A stretch of DNA of 64,000 nucleotides from Staphylococcus cohnii subsp. cohnii. GTDB lineage: Bacteria > Bacillota > Bacilli > Staphylococcales > Staphylococcaceae. Position 1 is the stretch's first letter. Every line of letters begins with the position of its first letter. This document shows, piece by piece, positions 37,707 to 47,151 of the stretch. The translations under genes were made by a program, and so were the position numbers. The stretch spans positions 62,001-126,000 of the forward strand of contig NZ_PPQC01000009.1 in NCBI RefSeq assembly GCF_002902365.1. The letters are read 5' to 3'. The notes below the pieces were generated by a model that saw only the letters and a program-made list of their open reading frames with translations, was not told the origin of the DNA and did no database searches.

Positions 37707-38912
37707 ATGCTAGAGCTAGATGCAATTACTACTTTAGCAATCGCAAGTTTATTATACCTTTTAGGTATATATATTGTTAATCATATTTCAATATTAAGAA
37801 GACTTTGTATTCCTGCACCTGTTATCGGTGGTTTAATCTTCTCGATTTTAGTTGCAATATTACAATCTACAAATATCATAACAATCAAACTAGATTCTGA
37901 ATTTATACAAAACTTCTTTATGCTTGCGTTCTTTACAACAATTGGATTAGGCGCTTCTTTAAAGTTATTACGTTTGGGTGGAAAAGTACTTATTTTATAT
38001 TTTATATTTTGTGGTTTTCTTGCAGTCTTCCAAAACCTTATTAGTATTTCATTAGCAAAAGTATTAAACATACCACCATTATTAGGTTTAACCGCAGGTT
38101 CTATGTCTATGGAAGGTGGCCACGGTAATGCTGCCGCTTATGGTCAAACTATAAGCGACATGGGATTCGATTCTGCATTAACCGCAGCTTTAGCAGCAGC
38201 AACATTAGGTCTTGTAGCTGGTGGTTTACTAGGTGGCCCAGTAGTAAAATTTTTAATCACTAAATATAACTTAAAACCAGAACATGCAGAAGAAACTACG
38301 ACAGACTATGGTAACGTAAAATCTAATGAATACTTACATAATCGCATGAACCCTACAACTATCTTTTTCTTACAATTTACGATTGTAACTATTTGTATGG
38401 CTATTGGTTCATATTTAGGAAATACATTCTCTGATTTAACAGGTATTAACATTCCTATATATGTTGGTGCAATGTTTGTTGCAGTAATTATTCGAAATAT
38501 TTCTGAATATAATAATTTAAACCTTATTGATATGAAATTCGTGGATAAAATTAGCGACATATCACTAAGCCTATTCTTATCTATCGCTTTGATGAGTATA
38601 CAACTTACAGAAATATATCAATTGGCTTTACCTTTAATTATTATCGTTTTAATACAAGTCGTGTTTATCGTGCTATTCTCTATATTTATCGTGTTCCGCG
38701 GTTTGGGAAAAAATTACGATGCTGCTGTAATGATTGGTGGCTTTATTGGTCACGGTCTTGGAGCAACCCCAAATGCTATGGCAAACCTAGATGTGATTAC
38801 CAAAAAATTCGGTGCTTCACCAAAATCATATCTTGTCGTACCAATCATGGGCGCATTTTTAATTGATTTGCTTGGTGTCCCAATCGTTACTACATTTATC
38901 AATCTATTCTAA
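37707..38912 (+). CDS. gltS: sodium/glutamate symporter
   Basis: Sodium-coupled glutamate importer of the GltS (ESS) family, 401 residues. Both inverted halves are visible: TIGLGASLKLLRLGGK and LTAGSMSMEGGHGNAAAYG in the first, AVMIGGFIGHGLGATPNAMANLD in the second, which together form the substrate and sodium sites. I start it at the ATG at 37707, six bases after AAGGGGGA; a TTG at 37701 abuts that site. Length is normal. Single gene with a clear terminator. Confidence 0.95.
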   Translation: MLELDAITTLAIASLLYLLGIYIVNHISILRRLCIPAPVIGGLIFSILVAILQSTNIITIKLDSEFIQNFFMLAFFTTIGLGASLKLLRLGGKVLILYFIFCGFLAVFQNLISISLAKVLNIPPLLGLTAGSMSMEGGHGNAAAYGQTISDMGFDSALTAALAAATLGLVAGGLLGGPVVKFLITKYNLKPEHAEETTTDYGNVKSNEYLHNRMNPTTIFFLQFTIVTICMAIGSYLGNTFSDLTGINIPIYVGAMFVAVIIRNISEYNNLNLIDMKFVDKISDISLSLFLSIALMSIQLTEIYQLALPLIIIVLIQVVFIVLFSIFIVFRGLGKNYDAAVMIGGFIGHGLGATPNAMANLDVITKKFGASPKSYLVVPIMGAFLIDLLGVPIVTTFINLF

Positions 38913-38938
38913 TGATATAATTTGATTTTTAACATAAG

Positions 38939-38968
38939 AAAACCTGAGACATAATGTCTCAGGTTTTT
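38939..38968. terminator. terminator between gltS and fni
   Basis: AAAACCTGAGACA and TGTCTCAGGTTTT pair around a 4-base loop, with TTTTTATTTTTC after it on the plus strand. The minus-strand side (TTTTCTTATG) may also end fni transcription. Confidence 0.9.
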
Positions 38969-39050
38969 ATTTTTCTATAATCATTGCATATACGAAAATC
39001 GACACAGTAGTTAATGACCTAAGCTACAAAAATGATTTCCTTATGAGTTA

Positions 39051-40097
39051 TTAATTAGAAATATCAATATTTCGCTGATCTATCCAAGATTGTAATCTAG
39101 GACCAAAGATCATTTTCGAACCTTTTAAATCATTTATTGTAGGCGCATTTAGCATCGTCATAATTTTTTTCATATGTTCAGTAAATTGTTCAGTATAGTT
39201 TAGCGTTTCAGTAATACCATATTGTTCAACTTGATTTAAAAATGGGCGCGACATACCAACCGCACTCGCCCCGAGCGCTAAACATTTCACTGCATCTAAT
39301 GGAGAGCGCACGCCACCACTAGCAAGTATATCCATATCTTTTTGAAAAGAAGTACTTTCTAATAATGATTCTACTGTCGTTTGTCCCCACATACTTAAAT
39401 AGTCCATATCCTTGTAGGCACGTCTTTCATTTTCAATATCTACAAAGTTCGTACCACCACGTCCACTCACATCTACATACCTAATGCCAATTTCATATAA
39501 GTTTTTGATTGTTTCTTTACTCATGCCAAATCCTACTTCTTTGACAATAACTGGGACATTTACCCGTTCCACAATTTGCGCAAGATTGTCCATCCATGTA
39601 GAAAAGGTTCTATTACCTTCAGGCATGACCAATTCTTGTGGTGCATTGACGTGTACTTGCAATGCTTGAGCATCTAGCAATTGTACTGATTCGACAGCTT
39701 TATCAACAGGTACATCTGCACCCACGTTACTAAATATAATCCCCTCTGGGTTTGTATCGCGCACGACTGTAAAAGATGATGCCATATTACTATTGCGTAA
39801 CGCTGCATGTGTAGAACCAACTGCCATTGCAATACCGCTTTCACGAGCCACAATTGCCAATTTTTCATTAATTTGTTTCGTCCATTCACTGCCACCCGTC
39901 ATCGCATTAATATAAAGTGGTTGGCTAAGTGTAAAGTCTTTTAGCGAATGCTCAAGATTAACATCACTTACATCTATACTCGGAATAGAATCATGTACAA
40001 ATCGAATTTCATCAAAATCTGAGATTGTAGCATCCGTTTGTGCCATTGCAATCTCAACGTGTTCATTTTTTCTTTGTTCTCTTTTTAAATCACTCAT
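39051..40097 (-). CDS. fni: type 2 isopentenyl-diphosphate delta-isomerase
   Basis: FMN- and NAD(P)H-dependent enzyme that interconverts isopentenyl and dimethylallyl diphosphate, needed with the mevalonate pathway of staphylococci. The 348-residue barrel shows [65 protein letters not shown] and [19 protein letters not shown], all Fni landmarks for FMN binding and catalysis. Length is normal. It precedes corA-like and thioesterase genes in the same arrangement as in S. aureus. Confidence 0.96.
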   Translation of the reverse strand: MSDLKREQRKNEHVEIAMAQTDATISDFDEIRFVHDSIPSIDVSDVNLEHSLKDFTLSQPLYINAMTGGSEWTKQINEKLAIVARESGIAMAVGSTHAALRNSNMASSFTVVRDTNPEGIIFSNVGADVPVDKAVESVQLLDAQALQVHVNAPQELVMPEGNRTFSTWMDNLAQIVERVNVPVIVKEVGFGMSKETIKNLYEIGIRYVDVSGRGGTNFVDIENERRAYKDMDYLSMWGQTTVESLLESTSFQKDMDILASGGVRSPLDAVKCLALGASAVGMSRPFLNQVEQYGITETLNYTEQFTEHMKKIMTMLNAPTINDLKGSKMIFGPRLQSWIDQRNIDISN

Positions 40098-40171
40098 TAT
40101 TTACTCCAATCCTCAATAGTTATTTTACTCAAGTCAGTTTAAAACTGCATCATTAATTTAATACTATAATA

Positions 40172-41119
40172 TTAAAACCATTTTTCTTTTTTAAAATAAA
40201 TCACACAACCTATACTAATACATAGCATAAGTACTAAAACAAAATAATAACCATATTGCCATTTTAATTCTGGCATATTTATAAAATTCATACCATAAAT
40301 ACCTGTAATTAATGTCAATGGTAAAAATACAACTGACACCAAAGTGAGGACTTGCATAATCCGGTTCATTTTATATGAAGCATATGTTGTCAAATTATCT
40401 TTTATTTCGTTTGTCATTTCTTGGCATATTTTTAAAATATTTTGTTGTTTAATCATATGATCATCAATATGTTGAAGATAAAGTTTATCTTTGTCATCGA
40501 ATAATAATTGATGACATTCTTTTAATTGATTAACTAATTCTGTCATTGGATAAATCACGCGCTTTAATTTAATTAGCTCAGAACGTATTTTAAATACATT
40601 ATCCATCGCAAATTTCATAGAACCATTCATATTTTCACTGTCTTCGAAGTCATATACCTTATCTTCGATGGCATAAACGAATTCAAAATAACGATCCACT
40701 AAACAATCTAACACCAAGATAAATATATATGTTGGGAGAACATTACGTATTGTTTGCGTTTTGAAAGTAGTTTCTACCTTCTTTAAAATATCAAATGGCT
40801 GATGATGGTATGTAATAAGCAAACGGCTTTTTATAAAAATATTTAATGCTTTTGCACTAAAATTCTCGGTATCGACATCATGAACAACTATATACTGATA
40901 TGTGTTATATGCTTTGTATTTAGCTCTCGGTGTCCCGTTTACTGTATCATCAATTTCAAGTTTATTAAAGTTAAAACGTGTTTTTAAAAATGTATTTTCA
41001 GCCTCAGTTGGTTGATTAAAATCACACCATATGAACTGCGCTGTTTCAGGAATGTCTTCTAAACAATTAACGCTTGCTAACGTATTTTCAGAAGATAAAT
41101 ATCTAATTGTTATAGCCAT
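40172..41119 (-). CDS. CorA-family magnesium/divalent cation transporter
   Basis: A 315-residue CorA protein. A cytoplasmic domain of about 255 residues ends in a long helix, followed by two spans. The family signature YGMN is present after the first, continuing FINMPELKWQYGY, where the loop MPEL matches the usual MPE. It forms a pentameric channel for Mg2+ or related ions; selectivity is not decided by sequence. It sits upstream of fni on the same strand with 74 bases between. Confidence 0.92.
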   Translation of the reverse strand: MAITIRYLSSENTLASVNCLEDIPETAQFIWCDFNQPTEAENTFLKTRFNFNKLEIDDTVNGTPRAKYKAYNTYQYIVVHDVDTENFSAKALNIFIKSRLLITYHHQPFDILKKVETTFKTQTIRNVLPTYIFILVLDCLVDRYFEFVYAIEDKVYDFEDSENMNGSMKFAMDNVFKIRSELIKLKRVIYPMTELVNQLKECHQLLFDDKDKLYLQHIDDHMIKQQNILKICQEMTNEIKDNLTTYASYKMNRIMQVLTLVSVVFLPLTLITGIYGMNFINMPELKWQYGYYFVLVLMLCISIGCVIYFKKEKWF

Positions 41120-41262
41120 AGGTCACCCCTAGAATCATTTTCTTTATTTTATCATGAAATACTATTTGTGTATGTTATATACAATTTTTAGTAAACTTAA
41201 GTTAGCTTAAATAATATAAATATATCTATTTTAACAATTAATGTTTTAAAGGAGATGTAACA

Positions 41263-41730
41263 ATGAAAAACCCTTTCACAATTTCCAACAATGTGACACC
41301 TGCTATGATTGATCATAACGGTCATGTACATGATGCGAATTATAATATGGTCTTCAGCGAAGCTATCAATCAATTTAATTATACACATGGTTTATCTTTA
41401 GAAGAACGCACCAAGTTAAATTACACATTATTCACTGTTGAAGAACAAACAGCCTATTTATCTGAACTAACTGAAGATGACACCTTTACCATTACAATTT
41501 ACATCTATGATTATAATGAAAAAAGCTTACATTTCTTTTCCGTTATGACAGATCAAGATGGCAACAATATAGCAACAAATGAAGCAATGATGTTAGGAAT
41601 TGATCGCACAATCAACAAAACAGCGCCATTCCCTCAGTCATTTGCTGATCAAATTAGCAATTATTATGATAACCAACAATTAATTGAATGGCCAAAACAA
41701 TTAGGTCATAAAATCGGTATTTCAAGATAG
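41263..41730 (+). CDS. hotdog-fold acyl-CoA thioesterase-like protein
   Basis: A 155-residue single hotdog domain. The N-terminal motif IDHNGHVHDANYNMVFSEA matches the thioesterase active-site region (DxxGHVxxxxY with the catalytic Asp), followed by strands FTVEEQTAYLSEL and FTITIYIYDYNEKSLHFF. Proteins with this form cleave acyl-CoA thioesters, including betainyl-CoA; the substrate is open. The next gene follows by about ten bases, so they form an operon. Ribosome site AAAGGAGATG. Confidence 0.78.
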   Translation: MKNPFTISNNVTPAMIDHNGHVHDANYNMVFSEAINQFNYTHGLSLEERTKLNYTLFTVEEQTAYLSELTEDDTFTITIYIYDYNEKSLHFFSVMTDQDGNNIATNEAMMLGIDRTINKTAPFPQSFADQISNYYDNQQLIEWPKQLGHKIGISR

Positions 41731-41741
41731 GAGTGATAAAT

Positions 41742-42149
41742 ATGTCACAAGGATTAATCGACACAGTCAAAGTGCAACTTTATGATTTAAATGATGATAT
41801 GAAAGCAGCACTTAGTGAACTCAATCAAAACAAACAGCTGGTCATTAATGGGCCTGATAGTCAATTGATTAAACGCGGCTTTGATATTAGTTACTACCAA
41901 GGTCAAAAACAAGCTATAGATACTATTACTTCATTAGTGGAACAAATTGATGTAGAAGAAACTTTTATACAGCGTTACACAACTTTTGTTCAAGAAGAAA
42001 CACAACTATATGAAAAATATCTCTCGAAATTTAACAATATGGATATACCAACACAAGATTTCAACGACTTTATAGCACAATACTATAAGCTAAAAGGGAC
42101 ACAATCTATATTAAATGTCCTCGATACAACAATGAATGAACACCCTTAA
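41742..42149 (+). CDS. conserved staphylococcal protein, function unknown
   Basis: A 135-residue soluble, mostly helical protein (MSQGLIDTVKVQLYDLN). The ATG at 41742 follows ATAGGAGTG; an upstream GTG in frame is part of that site. It is rich in Gln, Asp and Thr, with likely coiled segments at residues 14-30 and 50-100. No enzyme motif is visible. It is the second gene of an operon with the thioesterase, as in S. aureus, so a linked role is likely but unknown. Confidence 0.7.
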   Translation: MSQGLIDTVKVQLYDLNDDMKAALSELNQNKQLVINGPDSQLIKRGFDISYYQGQKQAIDTITSLVEQIDVEETFIQRYTTFVQEETQLYEKYLSKFNNMDIPTQDFNDFIAQYYKLKGTQSILNVLDTTMNEHP

Positions 42150-42173
42150 TTGGCCCAAATGTTTGAGCATATA

Positions 42174-42238
42174 AAAACAGAAGCAAGGCGATATCAACAA
42201 AATTATGTTTGGTGTCTGCCCCGCCTCTGTTTTTAATT
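42174..42238. terminator. bidirectional terminator after the thioesterase operon
   Basis: AAAACAGAAGCAAGGCG pairs with CGCCTCTGTTTTT with a small internal bulge, followed by AATTTTTCG. It lies between convergent genes. Confidence 0.8.
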
Positions 42239-42285
42239 TTTCGTAACCTTATCATCATTTTGAAAATTGGGTATATACTTCCACA

Positions 42286-43191
42286 TTAACGTTTATCGTG
42301 AATTGTATTGACGATTTCTTTAACAACTTTATGCGATTCTCTAATAGGTAATAATGCGAATGCATTCACCATTTTTTTAAAAGTATACAATTGAACTGGC
42401 TGACGCATATCTTCTAACATATAAACCAATTTTTTCATATCTGGTAAGTAAATCTCTCTTCCGCCACCAAAAATATATATGGGTGGTAAACCAAATAATT
42501 CTCCATTAATTGGTGATAACCTACTATCGTTTAATGGAAGATTTCCAGACCATACTTTCATAATTTTTTGTAAACCTTCTATATTTATGATGACATCTTT
42601 ATCGATTAAATCATCTGTAATATTTTCATTATCCAATTGAGCATCTAGCATCGGTGAAAACAAATACAATTTAGCTGGTAAAGGTTGATTATTTGATTTT
42701 AACTGTTGCACAAAACTCAACGCCAATGCGCCTCCAGTTCCATCTCCCATCACAATAATATCTTCATTACTACATTCTGTTAATAATTGTTGGTAAACTT
42801 TATGAATCGCAGCATAAGTATCATCAACATGATATTTAGGTGCTTTTGGATAAATTGGCAAAACAACTTCATTTAAAGTACTTAACGCAAGTTTATCCAT
42901 AAATCTCCAGTGAAATGCGGAAGGTTGTAAAATATTATATCCACCGTGAATATATAATATTTTCTTTTGTTGACTGTGTCTAAAGCGAAATCTGAACACC
43001 TGCATATCATCCATCATTTGTTTTTCTAAGTCTGATTTTACATTTAAAGTTTCAGGTTGCTTGTGCTTTTTTTCATTCATCGTTAATCTCTTTTGTAAAA
43101 ATTTTTCAAAGCTTTGTTGGTCATCAAATATAATTGAACGATGTGGTAATAAGTATTTATTAACAAATTTTGTTGTTAGTCTTGATTTCAT
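42286..43191 (-). CDS. alpha/beta-hydrolase-fold protein with degenerate catalytic site
   Basis: A 301-residue protein of the hormone-sensitive-lipase-like (alpha/beta-hydrolase 3) group: IHGGYNILQPSAFHWRF gives the oxyanion HGG motif at 82-84, and GDGTGGALALSF at 149-160 corresponds to the nucleophile elbow GDSAGG. The serine position (151) is Gly and the usual catalytic histidine (HAF/HGF) is Asn276 in MVNAFALLPI. Without Ser and His it should not work as a standard esterase. The frame is full length and uninterrupted, so a non-enzymatic role is possible. Single gene with its own ribosome site (AGGGATG). Confidence 0.72.
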   Translation of the reverse strand: MKSRLTTKFVNKYLLPHRSIIFDDQQSFEKFLQKRLTMNEKKHKQPETLNVKSDLEKQMMDDMQVFRFRFRHSQQKKILYIHGGYNILQPSAFHWRFMDKLALSTLNEVVLPIYPKAPKYHVDDTYAAIHKVYQQLLTECSNEDIIVMGDGTGGALALSFVQQLKSNNQPLPAKLYLFSPMLDAQLDNENITDDLIDKDVIINIEGLQKIMKVWSGNLPLNDSRLSPINGELFGLPPIYIFGGGREIYLPDMKKLVYMLEDMRQPVQLYTFKKMVNAFALLPIRESHKVVKEIVNTIHDKR

Positions 43192-43464
43192 TCATAATCA
43201 TCCCTATCTTTTTTTGTAACAAATTTTAGAATTATAGAATTTTTGTTTCAATTCAGTATTTAAAATAAATTATATGATAAAATAAAAATAATGACATAAA
43301 AACGAAGTTATAATAGATATTGAAGTTTATAAGTATGACAATTCATACTAAAAATTAAATTATTCAACTTCAATGGTTAAAATGTAACAGTTATCACATA
43401 TTATAACAAAATAAAAGTCATAAAATAACTAGATCCCCATCTAATGTAATGAAAGGAGTAAGTT

Positions 43465-44100
43465 ATGACCGCAAACAATCATCAATTTAAGGATTTTGAA
43501 CATACTTTAACGAGTGAAACAATGCAACGAGGCGCTCGTTATGGAAAAAAGAAAAAATCTTGGGTTAGCCTTATTATACAAATTATCGTTTTAATCCTAG
43601 TTGCTATTTCAGGCTATAGTATGTTTAAAGAACCTATATTCAATTTAGTTTTTGTAGATAAAACGGTTAATTTTAAAGAATTAACAAATTTTCAAGAAAC
43701 TATCAATAACTTAACGAATTTAAATATCAACGTTGAAAGTATCGATAACTTACAAACAAGCATTGATCGCTTGATACTTGTATTTTATGTATTTTTTATC
43801 GCTTGTATATTAAGTTTAATCTTAACCCTTTTTACGCTGTTTTTTAACAAAACGATATTGAAAATAGTTAACATGTTTATTATAGCGATCATGCTTGCAA
43901 TTACTTTCGGTTTTTCTGCATTGATTAAAAATATTGCAACAAGAATTGCCGATTCAATGAATCAGTATTATATCACTGTTGATTCAGCTCAAATATTAAC
44001 AGAGTCAAATGCAATCCATAACGCTTTTATTTTATTAGGTTGTAGTATCGCTTTACTTTTAATTAGTTTATTTTTTAGAAATCGAAAACCTAGAATATAA
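43465..44100 (+). CDS. staphylococcal membrane protein, function unknown
   Basis: A 211-residue protein. A hydrophilic N-terminus (residues 1-32, ending GKKKKSW) is followed by a span (33-50), an extracytoplasmic section of about 60 residues rich in Asn and Leu (NNLTNLNINVESIDNLQTS), two spans (105-125 and 132-150), a second outer loop and a last span (187-204). The ATG follows AAAGGAGT. No family is recognised; an orthologue seems to precede the EmrB-type pump in S. aureus too. Confidence 0.65.
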   Translation: MTANNHQFKDFEHTLTSETMQRGARYGKKKKSWVSLIIQIIVLILVAISGYSMFKEPIFNLVFVDKTVNFKELTNFQETINNLTNLNINVESIDNLQTSIDRLILVFYVFFIACILSLILTLFTLFFNKTILKIVNMFIIAIMLAITFGFSALIKNIATRIADSMNQYYITVDSAQILTESNAIHNAFILLGCSIALLLISLFFRNRKPRI

Positions 44101-44146
44101 CTTCATTTAAACTTCACCAAAAAGCTGGTACATATACTATCGATTA

Positions 44147-44190
44147 CAGCCGTAAATGAATGACTGAAAAAATTCATTTGCGGGCTTTTT
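44147..44190 (+). terminator. terminator of the 211-residue membrane protein gene
   Basis: GCCGTAAATGAAT pairs with ATTCATTTGCGGGC with one wobble pair and runs into TTTTTTT. Confidence 0.85.
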
Positions 44191-44407
44191 TTATCTCCAC
44201 TTAATCGATGCACCGATTAAACGGATTTTAGAACAAGCAATTTTTCAAAACTACAATTAATAGCATGCATATTATCTAATAAACTGGCGCATTTATAAAA
44301 ACGATTTAGCTTTCACTTATAATGTACACAAAATTAACTTAGCACAAGTTTTTGTCTCAATCGCTTTAACTATATGAAAATATAAACTCAGACTTTATTA
44401 ATTAAGA

Positions 44408-44456
44408 AAATAAGCGTCAATTTCTACGTAACTATTATAGAAATTGACGCTTATTT
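44408..44456 (-). terminator. terminator of the EmrB-type gene, dispersed palindrome copy
   Basis: AAATAAGCGTCAATTTCTA (44408-44426) is exactly complementary to 44438-44456. The core GTCAATTTCTA/TAGAAATTGAC recurs at 49255-49286, and its shorter form GTCAATTT/AAATTGAC at 7459-7491. It lies 35 bases past the pump gene. Confidence 0.8.
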
Positions 44457-44490
44457 ATTAGTCAGTGATGTTACTACACTGGTTTTTTAC

Positions 44491-46365
44491 TTATTCTTCA
44501 TTTGAAATATAATGTGACTTATCTTTTAAGAACAAACTCAAAATAAATGCCAAAGCACTTAATAAAGTAGCTATTAAGAAAGCACTATTTACACCGTTAA
44601 TAGAAGCAAGCTTTTGCACAAATTCTAAAACTTGTGAAGTTGCCATTTGTTCTCCACCCATTGCTTGAGCCATTTCTTGTAAACGGTCTTTAATAAATGG
44701 ATTTGTTTTATCTAAATCTTGAGTATATGAAGCGATATGTTGTGTTGTTTGTGTAGACATTACTGTAACTAGCAAGGCCGTACCAATTGAACCTGCCAAT
44801 TGTCTCAATGTATTAGATAAAGCATTGCCATGTGCTATGAGTCGTTGTGGCAACGCGTTCATACCAGCAGTCATTATTGGCATCATGATAAAACTCATAC
44901 CAAATGAACGAATGATATAAATAACCATTAAGTGACCATACGTTGTATTCATGTTTAATTTTGTTAATTCCCACGTAGCATAGGTCATAATTGCTGTCCC
45001 TACTAAAGCTAGTGGTTTAATACCAATCGTATCTAATAATTTTCCTGCGATTGGACCCATGACACCCATTATTAAAGCACCAGGTAATAATAATAAACCT
45101 GATTGTACTGGTGTAAAGCCTCTTAAGTCTTGTAAATAAAGTGGTAATAAAATCATGCCACCAAATAAACTCATCGTTACAATCATGTTAATAACAGTTG
45201 TTAATGTAAAACCTGAGTATTTTAAAACTTCCATGCTTAGCATTGGCACACGCATTGTAAGCTCTCTAATTACAAAAGCAGTAATAAAAATGACACCAAG
45301 GATAAGAGATACTACAACAATTGGAGAACTCCAACTATTATTTCCTGCTTCACTGAAGCCATATAATAACGCACCAAAACCTATTGTACTAAATATGATA
45401 CCTGGAATATCTGCTTTAGGATTTGTAGTAACTTGATAAACTCTGAACCATATATAGGCGATTGCTAATGAAATAAGCCCTATGATGAACATACCATAGA
45501 ACATCACGTTCCAATGATAGTTTTCTACAATATAACCTGACAATGTCGGACCTATAGCGGGTGCTAAAATCATTGCTATACCGAGTGTGCCCATTGCTGC
45601 GCCACGTTTTTCAGGCGGGAATATAGTCATAAATACATTTGTACCAAGTGGCATTAAGATACCTGCACCAATTGCTTGTAGTACACGGCCTACCATCATT
45701 ATTGTAAATGAACCTGACATACCACAGACTAAAGAGCCGATTGTGAACAATGCCATCGCTATTAAGAATAATTTACGATACGAATATTTATTAAATAAAT
45801 AAGCACTGATTGGTATCAGAATACCATTCACAAGCATAAATCCTGTCATAAGCCACTGGCCTGTATTTGCAGAAATATTAAAATCAGTGTTTATTTTAGG
45901 CAATGCAACATTTAATAACGTTTGATTCAAAATAGCTATAAACATACCAAAAATCATCGCTATTAAAACTTTGCCTTGAGAAGTGCCTTTTCCAAACATA
46001 AATGAACTATGTTTAGCTTTCAGCTTTTCATTTACTTGTGCTTCTTCAGAATTCGGATTGATTTGTTCATGATCCGAATCATGTTGTGTTGATGATTCAG
46101 AAGCGTCACTATTAGTGTGACTTGCTTTCTCTGCTTTTTCTTCTATAGTTTCACCTTTGTTTTGCTCTTGATTTTTTGTTGTTGTATTATCGTCTTTAAC
46201 TTTAAATTTAGATTGATAACTTTCGTTAGAAGCAATGTTTTCATACTTAGATTGTTCCATTTTTTGGGTAGATTTTTGCTTATTTCTTTTCACGATAAAG
46301 AAATTAAGTCCACCAACAAGAATGAGCGCTATGACTACGTAAACAATAATGAAGGTCATTGTCAT
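44491..46365 (-). CDS. MFS multidrug efflux pump, EmrB/QacA (DHA2) family
   Basis: Proton-driven exporter of 624 residues with a 14-span DHA2 core (about residues 130-615). Motifs include LNQTLLNVALPKIN in helix 1, GRVLQAIGAGILMPLG (motif C region with RGAAMGTLG) and the antiporter GIAMILAPAIGPTLSGY. Unlike E. coli EmrB, it has a first extra span (residues 4-24) and then about 100 hydrophilic residues (25-125) rich in Glu, Asn, Ser and Gln. It follows the HlyD-like gene by 12 bases, so they form an export complex. A TetR gene with a shared control region lies upstream. Ribosome site AAGGAGG. Confidence 0.88.
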   Translation of the reverse strand: MTMTFIIVYVVIALILVGGLNFFIVKRNKQKSTQKMEQSKYENIASNESYQSKFKVKDDNTTTKNQEQNKGETIEEKAEKASHTNSDASESSTQHDSDHEQINPNSEEAQVNEKLKAKHSSFMFGKGTSQGKVLIAMIFGMFIAILNQTLLNVALPKINTDFNISANTGQWLMTGFMLVNGILIPISAYLFNKYSYRKLFLIAMALFTIGSLVCGMSGSFTIMMVGRVLQAIGAGILMPLGTNVFMTIFPPEKRGAAMGTLGIAMILAPAIGPTLSGYIVENYHWNVMFYGMFIIGLISLAIAYIWFRVYQVTTNPKADIPGIIFSTIGFGALLYGFSEAGNNSWSSPIVVVSLILGVIFITAFVIRELTMRVPMLSMEVLKYSGFTLTTVINMIVTMSLFGGMILLPLYLQDLRGFTPVQSGLLLLPGALIMGVMGPIAGKLLDTIGIKPLALVGTAIMTYATWELTKLNMNTTYGHLMVIYIIRSFGMSFIMMPIMTAGMNALPQRLIAHGNALSNTLRQLAGSIGTALLVTVMSTQTTQHIASYTQDLDKTNPFIKDRLQEMAQAMGGEQMATSQVLEFVQKLASINGVNSAFLIATLLSALAFILSLFLKDKSHYISNEE

Positions 46366-46377
46366 TTTAAGACCTCC

Positions 46378-47025
46378 TTAATTTTTATGAATTTTTACTT
46401 CAGCGTTCATTCCTGGAACAACATTTTTAGATGGTTTTGAATCTAGTGAAATTTTCACTGGTACCACTTGTGATACTTTTGTATAGTTTCCATCACTATT
46501 TGATGAAGTCATCATTGAAAAGCTTGAAGCAGTTGCTTTACCTACTTCTTCTACTTTACCTTTTAATTCAGCGTCTTCACCATCTAATTTAATATTTACA
46601 TCTTTACCTTCTTCAACGTCTGCAATATCTTTTTCATCCACATTAGCAGTTATATAAGAATCATCTAAATTATAAGCGTAAGCAATTGGTGTGCCAGCTT
46701 GAGCCATTGAACCTTCCATGCCATCAACTTTTACAATTGTGCCATCTTTAGGCATTTTAATACTCATATCTTGAGATTGACCACCTTCACCTTTAGCAGC
46801 AACCTCTGCAACTTTATCACCTTTGCTTAATTTTTCATTATTTTTAACATCAAGTGACTTGATTTCGCCAGAAGCTGGAGCTGACACTTTAATTTGTTCT
46901 CCATCCACTTTAGCATTTTCTGTACTTACAAAAGATGTTGCTTGATTATAAAAATGGAATCCTACGACACCAATAATAACAAGTACAACAATGGTAATGA
47001 CATTGATTAATACCATTTTCTTCAT
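46378..47025 (-). CDS. HlyD/EmrA-family membrane fusion protein
   Basis: Accessory protein of 215 residues for the adjacent EmrB-type pump. One N-terminal span (residues 4-24) is followed by the lipoyl half-motifs (KVDGEQIKVSAPASGEIKSL and KMPKDGTIVKVDGMEGSMAQAG) and a beta-barrel (YITANVDEKDIADVEEGKDVNIKLDG). It is short because the long coiled coil of Gram-negative EmrA is missing, as expected without an outer membrane. Ribosome site AGGAGGAAAG. Likely induced when the divergent TetR protein leaves its operator. Confidence 0.87.
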   Translation of the reverse strand: MKKMVLINVITIVVLVIIGVVGFHFYNQATSFVSTENAKVDGEQIKVSAPASGEIKSLDVKNNEKLSKGDKVAEVAAKGEGGQSQDMSIKMPKDGTIVKVDGMEGSMAQAGTPIAYAYNLDDSYITANVDEKDIADVEEGKDVNIKLDGEDAELKGKVEEVGKATASSFSMMTSSNSDGNYTKVSQVVPVKISLDSKPSKNVVPGMNAEVKIHKN

Positions 47026-47089
47026 GATACTTTCCTCCTATTTGCATTTAAAATTCACCTTGTATATTATAAAGAGATGAAATTTAAAA

Positions 47090-47123
47090 GTATACCGACA
47101 CTTAAATAAAATGTGTTGGGTAC
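47090..47123. promoter_or_regulatory. inverted-repeat operator between emrA-like and tetR genes
   Basis: GTATACCGACAC (47090-47101) mirrors GTGTTGGGTAC (47113-47123), pairing GTA/TAC, CC/GG and ACAC/GTGT. It lies next to a minus-strand TATAAT (about 47063-47071). The placement fits repression of both divergent genes by the TetR protein. Confidence 0.6.
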
Positions 47124-47151
47124 ATTATTTATGTTTTATGAAGGATTTATT

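Noticed and set aside
45155..45802. Plus-strand open frames opposite the EmrB-type gene
   Set aside because: They mirror the hydrophobic helices of the real gene and have no ribosome sites.
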